DNA of 64,000 nt from Flammula alnicola (Eukaryota; Basidiomycota; Agaricomycetes; Agaricales; Strophariaceae). A program made the translations under genes and the position numbers. Shown here one piece after another: positions 22,817 through 36,995 of the stretch; within the stretch, counting starts at the first letter, position 1, and each line of letters opens with the position of its first letter. Under the pieces are notes generated by a model. The model did no database searches. It had not been told where the DNA came from and was given only the letters and a program-made list of their open reading frames with translations. The DNA lies in contig JADNRV010000008.1 in the NCBI GenBank assembly GCA_015499995.1, positions 62,001-126,000 of the forward strand, read 5' to 3'.

Positions 22817-25800
22817 TCACAACTTCATCAAGCCCTTCATCGCATTCGCAATCGCAAAGCTCGACTTGGCCATGATCTGCCGCGACTCCTTGGTCACCTC
22901 GGGCAGCGCCTGCACCTCGCTCAGCTTGTTCGCGTGGTCGCTGAGCTCGCGCAGGATCTCGTTCCCTTGCTGCGCAGACGCCGGCGGGAGGTTGTCGTTG
23001 CACACGGCGACGATGCTCGACACGATCGTGATAATCTGCGTCAGGTTCTCGTTCAGCGTGGGCGATGGCGTCGGGCTGCGCACGCCGGATAGCACGCTTT
23101 GGATCGCATATACGATGGACTCTGTCTGGGCCTCGAGGTATGGCTAAGAAAAAGAAATTGAGTTGTTTGACCATTCGGAATGAAATTTTCAACGGACCTT
23201 CAATTCCGCCCAAGCGTCTTCCGATCCCTCGGCTTGTGCAGAGTCGTCGCTCACAACACCTGCCGAATTGCCATGCGTGTCGAAGATAGGTGGAGGCGAA
23301 TTTGTCTGCTCCGAGCTCGAGTTTTCTGATGGTGGCCTCCGTCTGTTGTCCATGTACGACCGACTTTGATTGTTAGGCGGCGAGCTCGGAGACTCCGAGA
23401 ACCGCCCGCCACGGCTTGACGTCGATGCCTGACTGGCCTTGCGTTGGTGTCCTGACCGTGTCTCCTCTACAGAGCGCAGAGACGGAGAGAACCCGCCCGT
23501 TGCAGAAGCAGGAGGCCCTGCGTACGTGGTGTAAGCGTATTGCTCCTGTTCAGCCTTGGTTGCCTTTCTGATACAAATCGTCCTGCCAATTTCGGTAATA
23601 GTAACAGATACATGGCTGGCGGCGGCATCAAGCAAGCTGACAGGCGACATTCCCGAGCTTGACGCGTGTGTTTTCGTGGCGGCAACCAAGTTGCTGAGCG
23701 TCGCTTCTGCCCTGTCTCTTAGCGACCGCAGACTGTCGGCGTCAACATCTGCCCGATCTCGCACAGGCCGCCGCTCGAACGCTTTGACGTCCTCGATAAT
23801 ATTCGTTACAGCATTGACGACTGACTTCATGGGCGTCAGCACACGGGTAGGCGCATTAGATCGACCCGCAGTGAGGAGGCCGTCGATAGCGGACAAGAAA
23901 GCCGTGATATGTATGTCCAGGACACCACCATCGGGCGCCATCGGTAGTTGGTCTTCTGCCTTATCGAACTTGGGAGCCTGGAGGAAGAGCTGCGAGGTGG
24001 CTGATTTCGTGGAACAATGTTAGACCGAAACTCTATGCTACGAGCGGATGGAATTGTGAAGCTCACCTTTAACGCTGCGCAGCTCCGTCTTCGCCTGTTC
24101 ATACTTGCGCTTGTATTCCTTCAGCTGGTTATCTAGATCACGAATAAGAACATTATCTGATTCTTTCGAGGTCATCAATTCGTCGTTCCGCCGTGAAAGC
24201 TCGCTTATTTCCATTACTAGGTCCTCCATGGCACTTCTTAGCTGGTCCACATTCTCAGAATCCGCCTTGGAAAGCAACGTCAGCAATTACATATTATGCA
24301 GGAGATCAAAAGTAATTACCGCTCCTTGGCGAAGCTCGTTCTCTTCTTCAAGTTTATTGCAGCGATCTCGGAAGATAATCAGCTCTTCTCGATCATCCTG
24401 AGCTTGGCGCGCTTCCCGCTGACGAGCTTCCTTTAGGTCTTCGAGTTCCTTCTGCATTGATCGCATTGCAAGGCTCTGTTCCTCGGCTCTCTGCAAGCCT
24501 ATTAAAACCGACATCTAAGAATAATTTCAAAACAAACTCACTTGAAGTAAACCTGCAAGCTCTTCGTCTAACTGCCTTACTCGAGCTTCGCTCTCCTTCC
24601 TCCTCTTCTCATTTTCCGCTGCGTCACCAAGATCCCGTTGCAAGGTCGTAATTTGCGTTTGCATGGTGGCAATCTTGTATTCATAGTCGCGGCGCATTTT
24701 CTCCGTGTCTTCAGAGGTGCTCACTCTACCATTTATCAGACGAGAGCCCATGCCATTTCCTCCAGCTGAGCGAGTCGAGTCCACGGATGACCGTCCATAT
24801 TTGTCGTATAGGTCGTCCCCGCTGCGATTTCCGGGCACAGCATCGTCATCATCTTCAGCTCCTTTAAGCCTCGCACTTAATCCCATCAGACCAGCTGGCG
24901 GGCTTCTAGGCATCGTCGGGCTTGCATATTCACTAGCGCTGTCAGGAGGTTCGGTATCTCCACCAATATCCCTACCCGAATCCCCAACCCTATCATCGAT
25001 CGTCGTCACACCACTGTCTCGACCCTCTCGACCGTAAGGTATATCGATGTACTCTTCTTCCATAGTGCTTTTGTTGGGTATGATAACTGCACTGGTTGCC
25101 GTTGTGCTCTGTGCCGGGGCCGCGCTCACAGTGGTCGTGCTATCGCTTGCTATACTGGGTGCTTGACCGGGTCGTCGGCCAAATTCGCGCTCACGATCCT
25201 CTGATCTCCGAGTGGTGTCTTGCGAAGGTTTACGTCGAGAAGCGAGTGCGGCCGAAAAATTCTCGTCGCCGACTCTTGGGGGAAATGGATCGTCTGGCCG
25301 TCGGAACGAGTCTGCACTTCGCCTTCCAACATTAAAGTCCGTCTCGCTTGGCCGACGCCTGTCTTCTGAAGGTCTACGACTGGAGATACTTCCACCATAA
25401 CCGCTGTCCGGAGGTCGATCGCGGTCGACTGAGATTCGTCCAGAAGTTCGACTACCTCCGGTGTTTCGAGGAGCGGAACTGGATGGGAAGTCTGGAGCAG
25501 GATAATCGTCGTAATTGGATGTAGATGATCCTCTCCCTGAGGGCTATTTGAAGCACATACGGTCAGCAATAGGTTTGATCAGCATGAGCTGATCACTCAC
25601 GTCTTCCTTGAACTCAGGATACCGTCGTGCTAACTCGAAGTAAACGTCACTCGAAAGATCCTCAAATCGAGTTGTGGGTAGGGTTGCCAATTTTTGACGC
25701 GCTTGATTCCGTTTGGGATGGAATTCCTCTCTAACCGGAAGAAAAGGAACTGAAATACAAGATGAGAGGCTGAAAGAGCACAGCCAAAAAGTGGCAAACC

Positions 25801-26182
25801 TTCATTCTCCTTATTTCTGCGAACGAGTTCGTCGTACACGTCCGTTGATAGCTCATGAAATTGTTGGATTGTCAATCTCGTCAGCTTCGATCTAGCGTTC
25901 GAGCGAGAATTCGGAGGAGCTTAAGAGAACACCGCAATACACGCCCGTCAGGCAAGGATAGGGAAGAAGAAGAACGCGATACATACCTGCAGCCAAGTAA
26001 CTCGCAAGATATTTTCCGAGCTCCGCATAATGTGTTTTCGAGACCAGGCGATAGTCGATGGTGGGTACGGCAGGAGCACCCTTTCCATCCCTGATGGGTC
26101 GGTAAGAATCTGTACGATAATTGGATATGCCGGAGAACGCTGTTGGTGTCGGCGAAGGGGCACGAGAAGGCTGGCGCTTCAT
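22817..26182 (-). CDS. SPA2: Spa2-like polarisome scaffold
   Basis: Multi-exon minus-strand gene starting MKRQPSRAPSP at 26182. Two Spa2-homology repeats occur near the N-terminus: TIQQFHELSTDVYDELVRRN, and ARQKLATLPTTRFEDLSSDV continuing with an EL-RRYPEFKE ending. A Ser/Arg/Asp-rich disordered part follows. Then comes a coiled coil of about 250 residues spread over several exons (for example RRKESEARVRQLDEELAGLL and DREELIIFRDRCNKLEEENE). The C-terminal helical region (DIHITAFLSAIDGLL through SSFAIANAMKGLMKL) ends at 22817. Spa2 in yeasts and its homologues organise formins and cell-wall-integrity kinases at growing tips; GIT proteins share the repeats. The last 64 codons are duplicated at the left edge of the window. 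Confidence 0.85.
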
Positions 26183-26374
26183 TGTGCTGGTTGGGGTAGA
26201 GTGAGTGAAACGGCGGTGAAGACGGATTAGAAGGAGAGCATAACTATTCGGCCCTTGTCCAGAACAATCGCAACACGCTGCAGTCGCATTTCCCGTACAA
26301 ACAATGCAAAGCACACGTGACTATAATTATCTCCTTCGGCGCCTGTCCAGTGTCCCACAGCTCAACCGTTGACC

Positions 26375-26628
26375 TCAACGACAACCGAGTGCTTCGTCAA
26401 AAAGTTTCGTGGTGATACCAGAAATGTTCCTTATCACGGCGGTGTAGCCATCACCATCACTGACATTTGCGATAACCTGCGCCAATATGCCAGTTTCGTG
26501 GCAGGAATACTCACGTCCTACACATGCTCATAGCTGGATGCCGACCAACCGTCGTGATGCTTGAAATGAATGCAGAGATGTAGCCTTCCATCATCCTTGA
26601 AGTTGTTGGTAGTCTCCCAAAGTTGGAC
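26375..26628 (-). pseudogene. Coding-like fragment, two exons, family unknown
   Basis: On the minus strand a frame (VQLWETTNNFKDDG, then HHDGWSASSYEH) reaches a GT donor at 26523. A 47-bp intron leads in phase to VIANVSDGDGYTAVIRNIS and KLFDEALGCR before a TGA at 26375-26377. Beyond the TGA the same frame stays open. The composition is that of a folded extracellular or lectin-like domain, but I recognise no family. No start codon could be tied to it, so it may be the end of a small gene or a remnant. Confidence 0.3.
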
Positions 26629-26965
26629 ACTGTTAGTCTATCACGCATCTGTACACCAATTTATCTTCGGATACTCTAGGCATCGTAACACGAGTTTAGA
26701 AAATTCCCAACGAAAAGACTATTCTCCGTTATGCTGATCGTCTGATTACAGGAGAAACGAAGAAGTCGGTAGGACAACGTCTTGTTGCCATGCATTCGAT
26801 CATGCTTGCATCTTTTATGATCAAACCCACTCTACGAGTGCTCTGACACCGAGGAGAAGGAACGGTATCGTGATTCTATAGTAACAATAATCCAACAAAT
26901 TAATAGAATGCCCAGGGATATTTTGTAGGGAAGAACCTCGTTTGTACCAATACTCATGAAGGTGT
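26629..26965. other. Intergenic region, nothing resolved
   Basis: Lies between the coding-like fragment and the 3' end of the ketoacyl-CoA reductase gene. A first exon for the fragment could lie here but none is convincing. Confidence 0.3.
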
Positions 26966-28308
26966 TTACTGTGTTTTCGCCTCGCGTGCAGCTTTGTGCA
27001 AAGCACGTTTTCGAATGTCTTTGTGCAGTCCATGAGTGTAGGAGATAAAGAGGCTTGGTGCACCGATCAGGGTCAGTGCATAATCGAGAAGGGCATGCGA
27101 CCAGAATGGAGTCGAGGTATTTGGGCGACCGCTGTAGGCAGCACCGCAGGCCAATCCAACCTTGCTGAGCACCGAACGGACGTAGGGACTGGGCTTCGGG
27201 ATGAGCAGAGATGACTTGCGGATCTTAGAAAGCTTGGAGACCTGAAATTGCGAAGAAAAATAGTGGGTATGAGTAAAAGAACGAAGGTATTAAGTACGCA
27301 CGACGAAGTATGTGTTGACGTGCTCCACGGTGATGTTATCTTTCGCTACTTCTTCTGCCAGTGCACTTGTGAATGTGGCCAGGAACGCCTTGGTTCCAGA
27401 ATAGGTTGCGAGCATGGGAGAAGGGACAGAACCAGCGAAGGAGCCGATGTTCAGGATAAGACCGCGTTTACTAAGTCGCCAGATAAGTAACAACCAATGA
27501 AGAAACAAGGGAGGCGACATACCGCTGAACCATACCGGGCAAAATGGCATACGTGACGCGCAGAGTCGCATTCACGTTAACAGAAACAATGTCCTTAATC
27601 TCGTCTTTCGGGGTATCGACAAGGTATGCTGGCATGGCATGAGACTTTCCGACATTGTTTACTAAGGAGAATCCACCCTTCAGTCGTGAACTAGACGACA
27701 CGATTTATGAGACTCACCCAAAACACCGATATCACGACCCTCGCAGTTAACAGAAAACGCGTCATACTCAGCCTCGCCAGCCTTAGCAAAATCAATGGAG
27801 TGGATAGCCGTTGAGACTTTGTACTTTGTCGCTAAAACGTGGGCGTCTTTCAATTGAATCGAATGTGCGAGTAAGAAGAAACGCACCGATTTCTTCAGCC
27901 GTTTGGGAAAGAAGCTCCTGATTACGTGCAACCACGAGAATATTGAATCCGGCTTTGGCCAACTGCAGCGCAAATTCTTTACCAATTCCGTCAGTAGCAC
28001 CAGTGACGACAGCCCATGCCCCTTTATTGGCACCATAGCGCTTTAACTATTCATACGTGCAACGTTAGAGGTATCAAGGAGGAACTGAGCAGACTGCTTA
28101 CACTTTTCCCTGGCAAAACAAACGTCTGCAGAAGAACAGAGAGCGTCTGATAAAAGATTCGTGCAACGCTGGCTGAACCGATGGCTAGAAGCAGAGTCGC
28201 GACATATGGTTGGTCGCGAACTGTGAAATGTTAGAATGCCATTTCTCGGCTGGTAAAAAGAAACTGACAGAGCGAGGACGCGACGGCTGTGATTTGGGAC
28301 GCGTCCAT
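26966..28308 (-). CDS. IFA38: Very-long-chain 3-oxoacyl-CoA reductase
   Basis: Short-chain dehydrogenase with the layout of the ER 3-ketoacyl-CoA reductase of fatty-acid elongation. It has an N-terminal hydrophobic segment, then [20 protein letters not shown] (the TGxxxGxG dinucleotide site), [21 protein letters not shown] (the NNxG motif), [13 protein letters not shown] with the catalytic Ser, and [19 protein letters not shown] (YxxxK). A C-terminal basic tail follows ([14 protein letters not shown]). The N-terminal [12 protein letters not shown] and the tail fit a membrane-anchored ER enzyme that reduces 3-ketoacyl-CoA with NADPH in the elongase cycle. Seven or so short introns interrupt it. 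It is divergent from the decarboxylase gene, whose ATG is 322 bp away. Confidence 0.85.
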
Positions 28309-28629
28309 TCTATTGACTGGTAATGCAAGACGGAATCTTGTTGCGCCGACAAAGCAAGCTTGCTGCGTATGTGTTGAGGACGGATTCCACGAGAAGGTTA
28401 CATAATCACGCCCGATTGGCCAAGGTTTATTTCCGTATCCGCTCTGTCGGGCCGCCACATACAAAGTCTGGATTTGGAAAAACTGGCAATTTTGTCCAGG
28501 CCCGACCTCGAGGCTCTCCTTCCGAAAACCCGAATCACAACGACAAGACGGAAACTCTTGTGATATATACATAACACAGTGGGTTAATTATTTCAATCAT
28601 CAAAACCCCCTGCTCGCAACTTCTCTCTC
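28309..28629. promoter_or_regulatory. Shared divergent promoter region
   Basis: The 321 bp between the start codons of the 3-oxoacyl-CoA reductase (-) and the aromatic amino-acid decarboxylase (+) must hold both promoters. A TATA-like GATATATACATAA lies at about 28561-28573, some 60 bp from the decarboxylase ATG. Confidence 0.45.
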
Positions 28630-30709
28630 ATGGATATTGAACAGTTACATCTTCTCTTGATCAAGATTGACAGACTGCTAACATCGTCTCCATCTTATCC
28701 CTTGCAGGTTCAGAAAGGCCGGTTATCAGGCTATTGATCGCATTTGCGATTATTATTACTCTCTGCAAGAGAAACCTGTAATATCTTCGGTCGAACCTGG
28801 CTATCTCAGACAGCATATTCCTCGTGAGTAACCTTGTCTGAGCATGGTATTTGTTCTGGATAATTGATCCCTGTCTGCTTAGTGTCTGCTCCAGAAGAAG
28901 GCGAGGACTTCCAAGTTATCGCTGATGATTACCAGAAATATATCATTCCGGGTCAGAATCCTATCCATGAAAGATCAGAGCAATAATATTGACCTGTATC
29001 TCGCTATCCAGGCTTGACGCACTGGCAGCACCCTTCCTTCTTTGGTTTTTTCCCAACGGCATGTACTTTCGAGGGTATATTGGGCGATTTATACGCGTCG
29101 AGCGCCACCAACCCAGGATTTAACGTGAGACACTTCTGTGGACATTCCATTCCGTTCTGATGCTTGTCAGTAGTGGGCCAGTAGCCCTGCTTGCACTGAA
29201 CTGGAGGCCATCGTCATGGATTGGGCAGCCAACCTGCTAGGCCTGTCTCCAGCTTTCACAAACGCATCCGGAGTGGGAGGAGGATCGATCCAGGTATTAC
29301 AATTATTTTCAGTATTTTGTTACGAGTGCCTCTAATATATAATGTAGACTACAGCTTCAGATTCTGCAATGGTTGCTGTGGTAGCAGCACGATCTTTATA
29401 CCAGCGCGACCATCCGCATGCAAAGATGGAAGATCTCGTTATATACACGACTACGCAAACGCATTCTCTAGGTGCAAAAGCCGCACTTGTATTAGGTCTC
29501 AAGGTCAGAGCACTTGACGTGAAATTGGAGGATCAGTTTTCTCTACGAGGCGATGTACTCCGGGATGCATTGGAAGAGGATGCGAGAATCGGACGGAAAC
29601 CCTTTATCTTAAGTATATTATATTCCTTTGGAACTCAAATTAGAGTGGGACTAATATGCCTTCGATAGTCGCAACTGTAGGGACAACATCTTCCGGAGCA
29701 GTCGATAATATGCCAGAGATTCGCGAAGTCGGTAAGGTCTATCAGCACTCTGTTAACACTATTTTCTCATGATCTGCCACTCCTGAAAGCGAGCGACTAT
29801 CCCTCTCTTTGGGTACATATCGACGCGGCCTGGGCTGGCCTTGCCCTGTCATGCCCCGAGACCCGCGAGAAACTCTACTTGGAAGAAATTAATTCTTTCG
29901 CCCACTCTTTCTGTACTAACTTCCACAAGGTGTGTTGAATTTAATGTCCCATCGGCAATCGAAGGTTCATGGAACAACACAGTGGGGCCTGGTCAATTTC
30001 GACTGCTCTACACTCTGGGTACGAGACAGAAAGCACCTAACAGATGCTTTGGACATTACTCCGCCTTTCCTGAGGACCAAGCACGGTGACGCAGGTTAGC
30101 TATGTACGACTCGCCTCCTACCTTTGTTAAACCAAAAATCATTTCTTTTAGGAACAGTCATTGACTATCGTAATTGGCATCTGGCGCTGGGTCGTCGTTT
30201 CCGCTCTTTGAAGCTATGGTTCGTCCTGCGCGGTTTCGGTGTTGAAGGATTCCGCAAATATATCCGCCGGGTACGTTTGACTGCCCTGCTTATCGTTAGA
30301 CCTTAACTTCTGACAACATTCTTCTCGGTTTTCTTAGTGCATCGATTTGAACCAGCAGTTCGCAAAACTCGTCGAAGAGTCCGAAACCCTCTCTCTGGTC
30401 ACAGCACCATCTTTGGCGTTGACTGTGTTCAGGATCGTCCCAAAACCAGACTCCGAAAAGCAGGCCGTCCTCTCGACAGAGTCGCTGAATGAACTGAACC
30501 GTCTTTTCTTTGGTCGTCTGTCCGCAAGGACCGACATCCTGCTTACTCAAACCACCCTAAACGGTGTTTTCTGCATCCGACTCGCAGTCGGTGCTGCTCG
30601 AACGACTGAACAGCATATCCTCAACGCCTACAACCTCCTCAGCAAAGAAGCTGAATCTGCAATAGAGACTTGGGATCAGACTATTAACGAAATGGCAACC
30701 ATTGGATAA
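28630..30709 (+). CDS. Aromatic-L-amino-acid decarboxylase, group II PLP enzyme
   Basis: About ten exons. The first is very short (MDIEQ) and joins through an intron to [19 protein letters not shown]. Conserved blocks follow: [66 protein letters not shown] and [16 protein letters not shown], with the PLP-binding Lys in the FHKW motif. The C-terminal domain has [20 protein letters not shown] and ends at 30709. The family decarboxylates tryptophan, tyrosine or DOPA to the amine; the substrate cannot be read from sequence alone. It is unrelated to the psilocybin-type PsiD decarboxylase, which belongs to another fold. Cytosolic. Shares a promoter region with the divergent reductase gene. Confidence 0.85.
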
Positions 30710-30805
30710 AATTACAGGATACAAACAGTGCATCTAGTCTACATATATAAGAATGCAATAAGTAAATCCTTCAAATAATTTTAGATATCATCGCACTGTA
30801 GGGTA

Positions 30806-35020
<4,215 letters not shown>

Positions 35021-35210
35021 GGTGGGTTAAAGGAGAGCAGGAGGGGGTATCTACGTAGACGATGAACAGAAACCTGGAGAAGAAAGCAAATACTAATAGC
35101 CGGTCGGATTTAGAGGCGTCTATTCACGTGCCGTGAGATTATGAACAGGTGATCATGATCTACACAATTTGTCAATACTCCCGAGATAGCCGCTAATAGC
35201 TGCGATGTCC

Positions 35211-35839
35211 TCAATCCCTCTCTTCCCATGTCATAACGCCGACTTCAGCCAGTTCACGCCACATCTTAGCCACACCGTCCTCTGAGAGACCCAATACGAC
35301 ATAGACAACCGTCCTCATTAACCCCTCATACTCCCTAGCATTCAGCTCCCCAGCCTTTTCGACACACCGTGTCCCATTGAACTGAGGGATCCTTTTCCCG
35401 TACGGTGGTATGACGTCCAAGCGCTTGGCTAGTTCGCCCCTTTTCGCATCATCGAGCGACGCAACCTGGGCGAGCCAGTAGCATTTTATGCAGGACAGAA
35501 GAACAGAGCGGTATGTATACGGAGGAGGAGGCGTGAATGCATACGGCGCTTCCACCTTGAGGTCTGCAATCATATATCAAAATCAGAACTCTTCCAAGAT
35601 CCCGCCCAAGTTATTGACTAATCCTTACTGCGCAGCTCCTCCATGGCAGATCCCATCCTCTCCCTTGAACTCGCCAATTCCTTTTTGATGTCTTCACGTG
35701 CTACCAACCATGACTGCAAGCAGGAGCGGATGATAGTAATTTGTTGTTCATGCTCGCTTGTTAACACTCCTGGAGGGAACGGAACCAGCTTGGTTTCGCC
35801 TTGTTCTTCAGGTGTGGAATTAGTATCAGAGTTGGACAT
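35211..35839 (-). CDS. Conserved-looking small helical protein, unknown function
   Basis: Two exons joined in phase across a ~65-bp intron (donor GCA|GTAAGGA). The 190-residue product starts MSNSDTNSTPEEQGE at 35839. Its N-terminal half is helical and charged (REDIKKELASSRERMGSAME). The second half has VLLSCIKCYWLAQVASLDD and GLMRTVVYVVLGLSEDGVAK. No known domain is recognised. It lies about 190 bp upstream of PEX1 on the same strand. Confidence 0.55.
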
Positions 35840-36074
35840 GTCGAAGGTAGATTTTGTGAGTGTTTGGGTTCAGCTTGTGGGGTGCTTTTCTAAATAAGAG
35901 TATGTATGAAGTTTGTATTCTAAATAGATGACAACTGGGTTAACCTTAAGCCAGTTCAATGGACATAGGAGAAACATTTATGCCACCTGATATATTATTA
36001 TTTGATAAGGAGAACGTTAGCGTTTATTAATTATTGGTCATGATCATGCAAAAAAATTTATCGTAAAAGAAAGG

Positions 36075-36106
36075 ATGCACCTACGTGAGTCAGGCTCCTA
36101 AACTCG
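36075..36106. repeat. 32-bp direct repeat of the MITE left junction
   Basis: These 32 bases (starting ATGCACCTACGTGAGTCAGG) are identical to 36309-36340. They cover flank, target duplication and the first 16 bases of the element's terminal repeat. After base 36106 the sequence departs from the element. Confidence 0.8.
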
Positions 36107-36324
36107 ATTGTTGCGTTACCGGACTCCCGCCATCGGCCGGGAGTTTCCGGTCACGACGTCCAGATGAGCAGAGTGGAACATTTCCTCTCTGCTCTCGTCA
36201 GCATCGTCGACATTGCGCCCGTCCATCCTCGCCGTCTGTTCCTCGCTAACCTTACTGTATCTATTCTTTGATTCTTTGGTTTTTCATCATGGTCAACATC
36301 CACGGTCTATGCACCTACGTGAGT

Positions 36325-36491
36325 CAGGCTCCTAAACTCGCCGCTCGTATCGCTCGGACATCCTAGAGTGGGACAGTTATCTTATCTTGTTAGATGTATT
36401 TGCTTTTGTTTACAATTTGATATGATAAGATAAGTGCCCCACCTCTAGGATGTAGCCTCCAAGCGATACGAGCGGCGAGTTTAGGAACCTG
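36325..36491. mobile_element. hAT-like MITE with long terminal inverted repeats
   Basis: A 167-bp element starting CAGGCTCCTAAACTCGCCGC and ending with the reverse complement CAGGTTCCTAAACTCGCCGC. The arms match over about 65-70 bp with a few mismatches and a short gap around a ~35-bp loop. The direct repeat TACGTGAGT flanks it on both sides (36316-36324 and 36492-36500). The CAGG end and the 8-9 bp target duplication fit non-autonomous hAT-type elements. It encodes nothing. Confidence 0.7.
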
Positions 36492-36995
36492 TACGTGAGT
36501 ACTCGAGTAAGACTTATAATCAGGGCGACCCTTATTGAAACGCTGTATATGTGTCACTGATTGTGCCAAGGGATGTACAAAGTGCAAAATGCATGTAAAG
36601 TACATGGATGGGGTAAACTGCTATACTGATGTATATAAAAAAGGTAGAGACAAAAGGGATGTGGAATGCCAAGTGTGCGTGTGGTAGAGGGATTGACCGA
36701 AATAATATACATTGATACAACTCGTGAAATAACCTCAAATAGGAAAATAATAAAAAAGAAAACGATAACAATGCCAACAAGATAGCGAACGAGAGGGAGA
36801 GGAATACACAGAAGCGCATGGTCCATCATCGGTAAGAAACCGGATCGGTTCAACCCATCAAGATAGTTGGGATGCGAGGAGGATGACAAAAGGAACGACC
36901 GAACGGGAGAGGCTCGAAGGAAAACAGATATGTATGCATGATTGTACAGGAGAAGTGTACAGGTAGGAGCTGGAGGAGGCGGGGTATTGCTCATG

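Larger units (their letters stand above)
35840..36995. other. Repeat-bearing intergenic region
   Basis: About 1.1 kb with no supported gene between the small helical protein and the ankyrin gene. It contains the MITE described separately, a second copy of that element's left junction at 36075-36106, and a short inverted repeat (about ACTCCCGCCATCGGCCGGGAGT) near 36121-36142. A short + frame starting ATGGTCAACATCC (36290) runs into the MITE junction. Confidence 0.6.

Noticed and set aside
28630..30709. Psilocybin-type tryptophan decarboxylase
   Set aside because: The motifs are those of the PLP group II aromatic-amino-acid decarboxylases; PsiD belongs to the phosphatidylserine decarboxylase family, and no kinase, methyltransferase or P450 gene lies beside it.
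36290..36365. Short gene starting ATGGTCAACATCC running into the MITE
   Set aside because: The frame ends within the element and there is no conserved product; more likely insertion next to a chance ATG.
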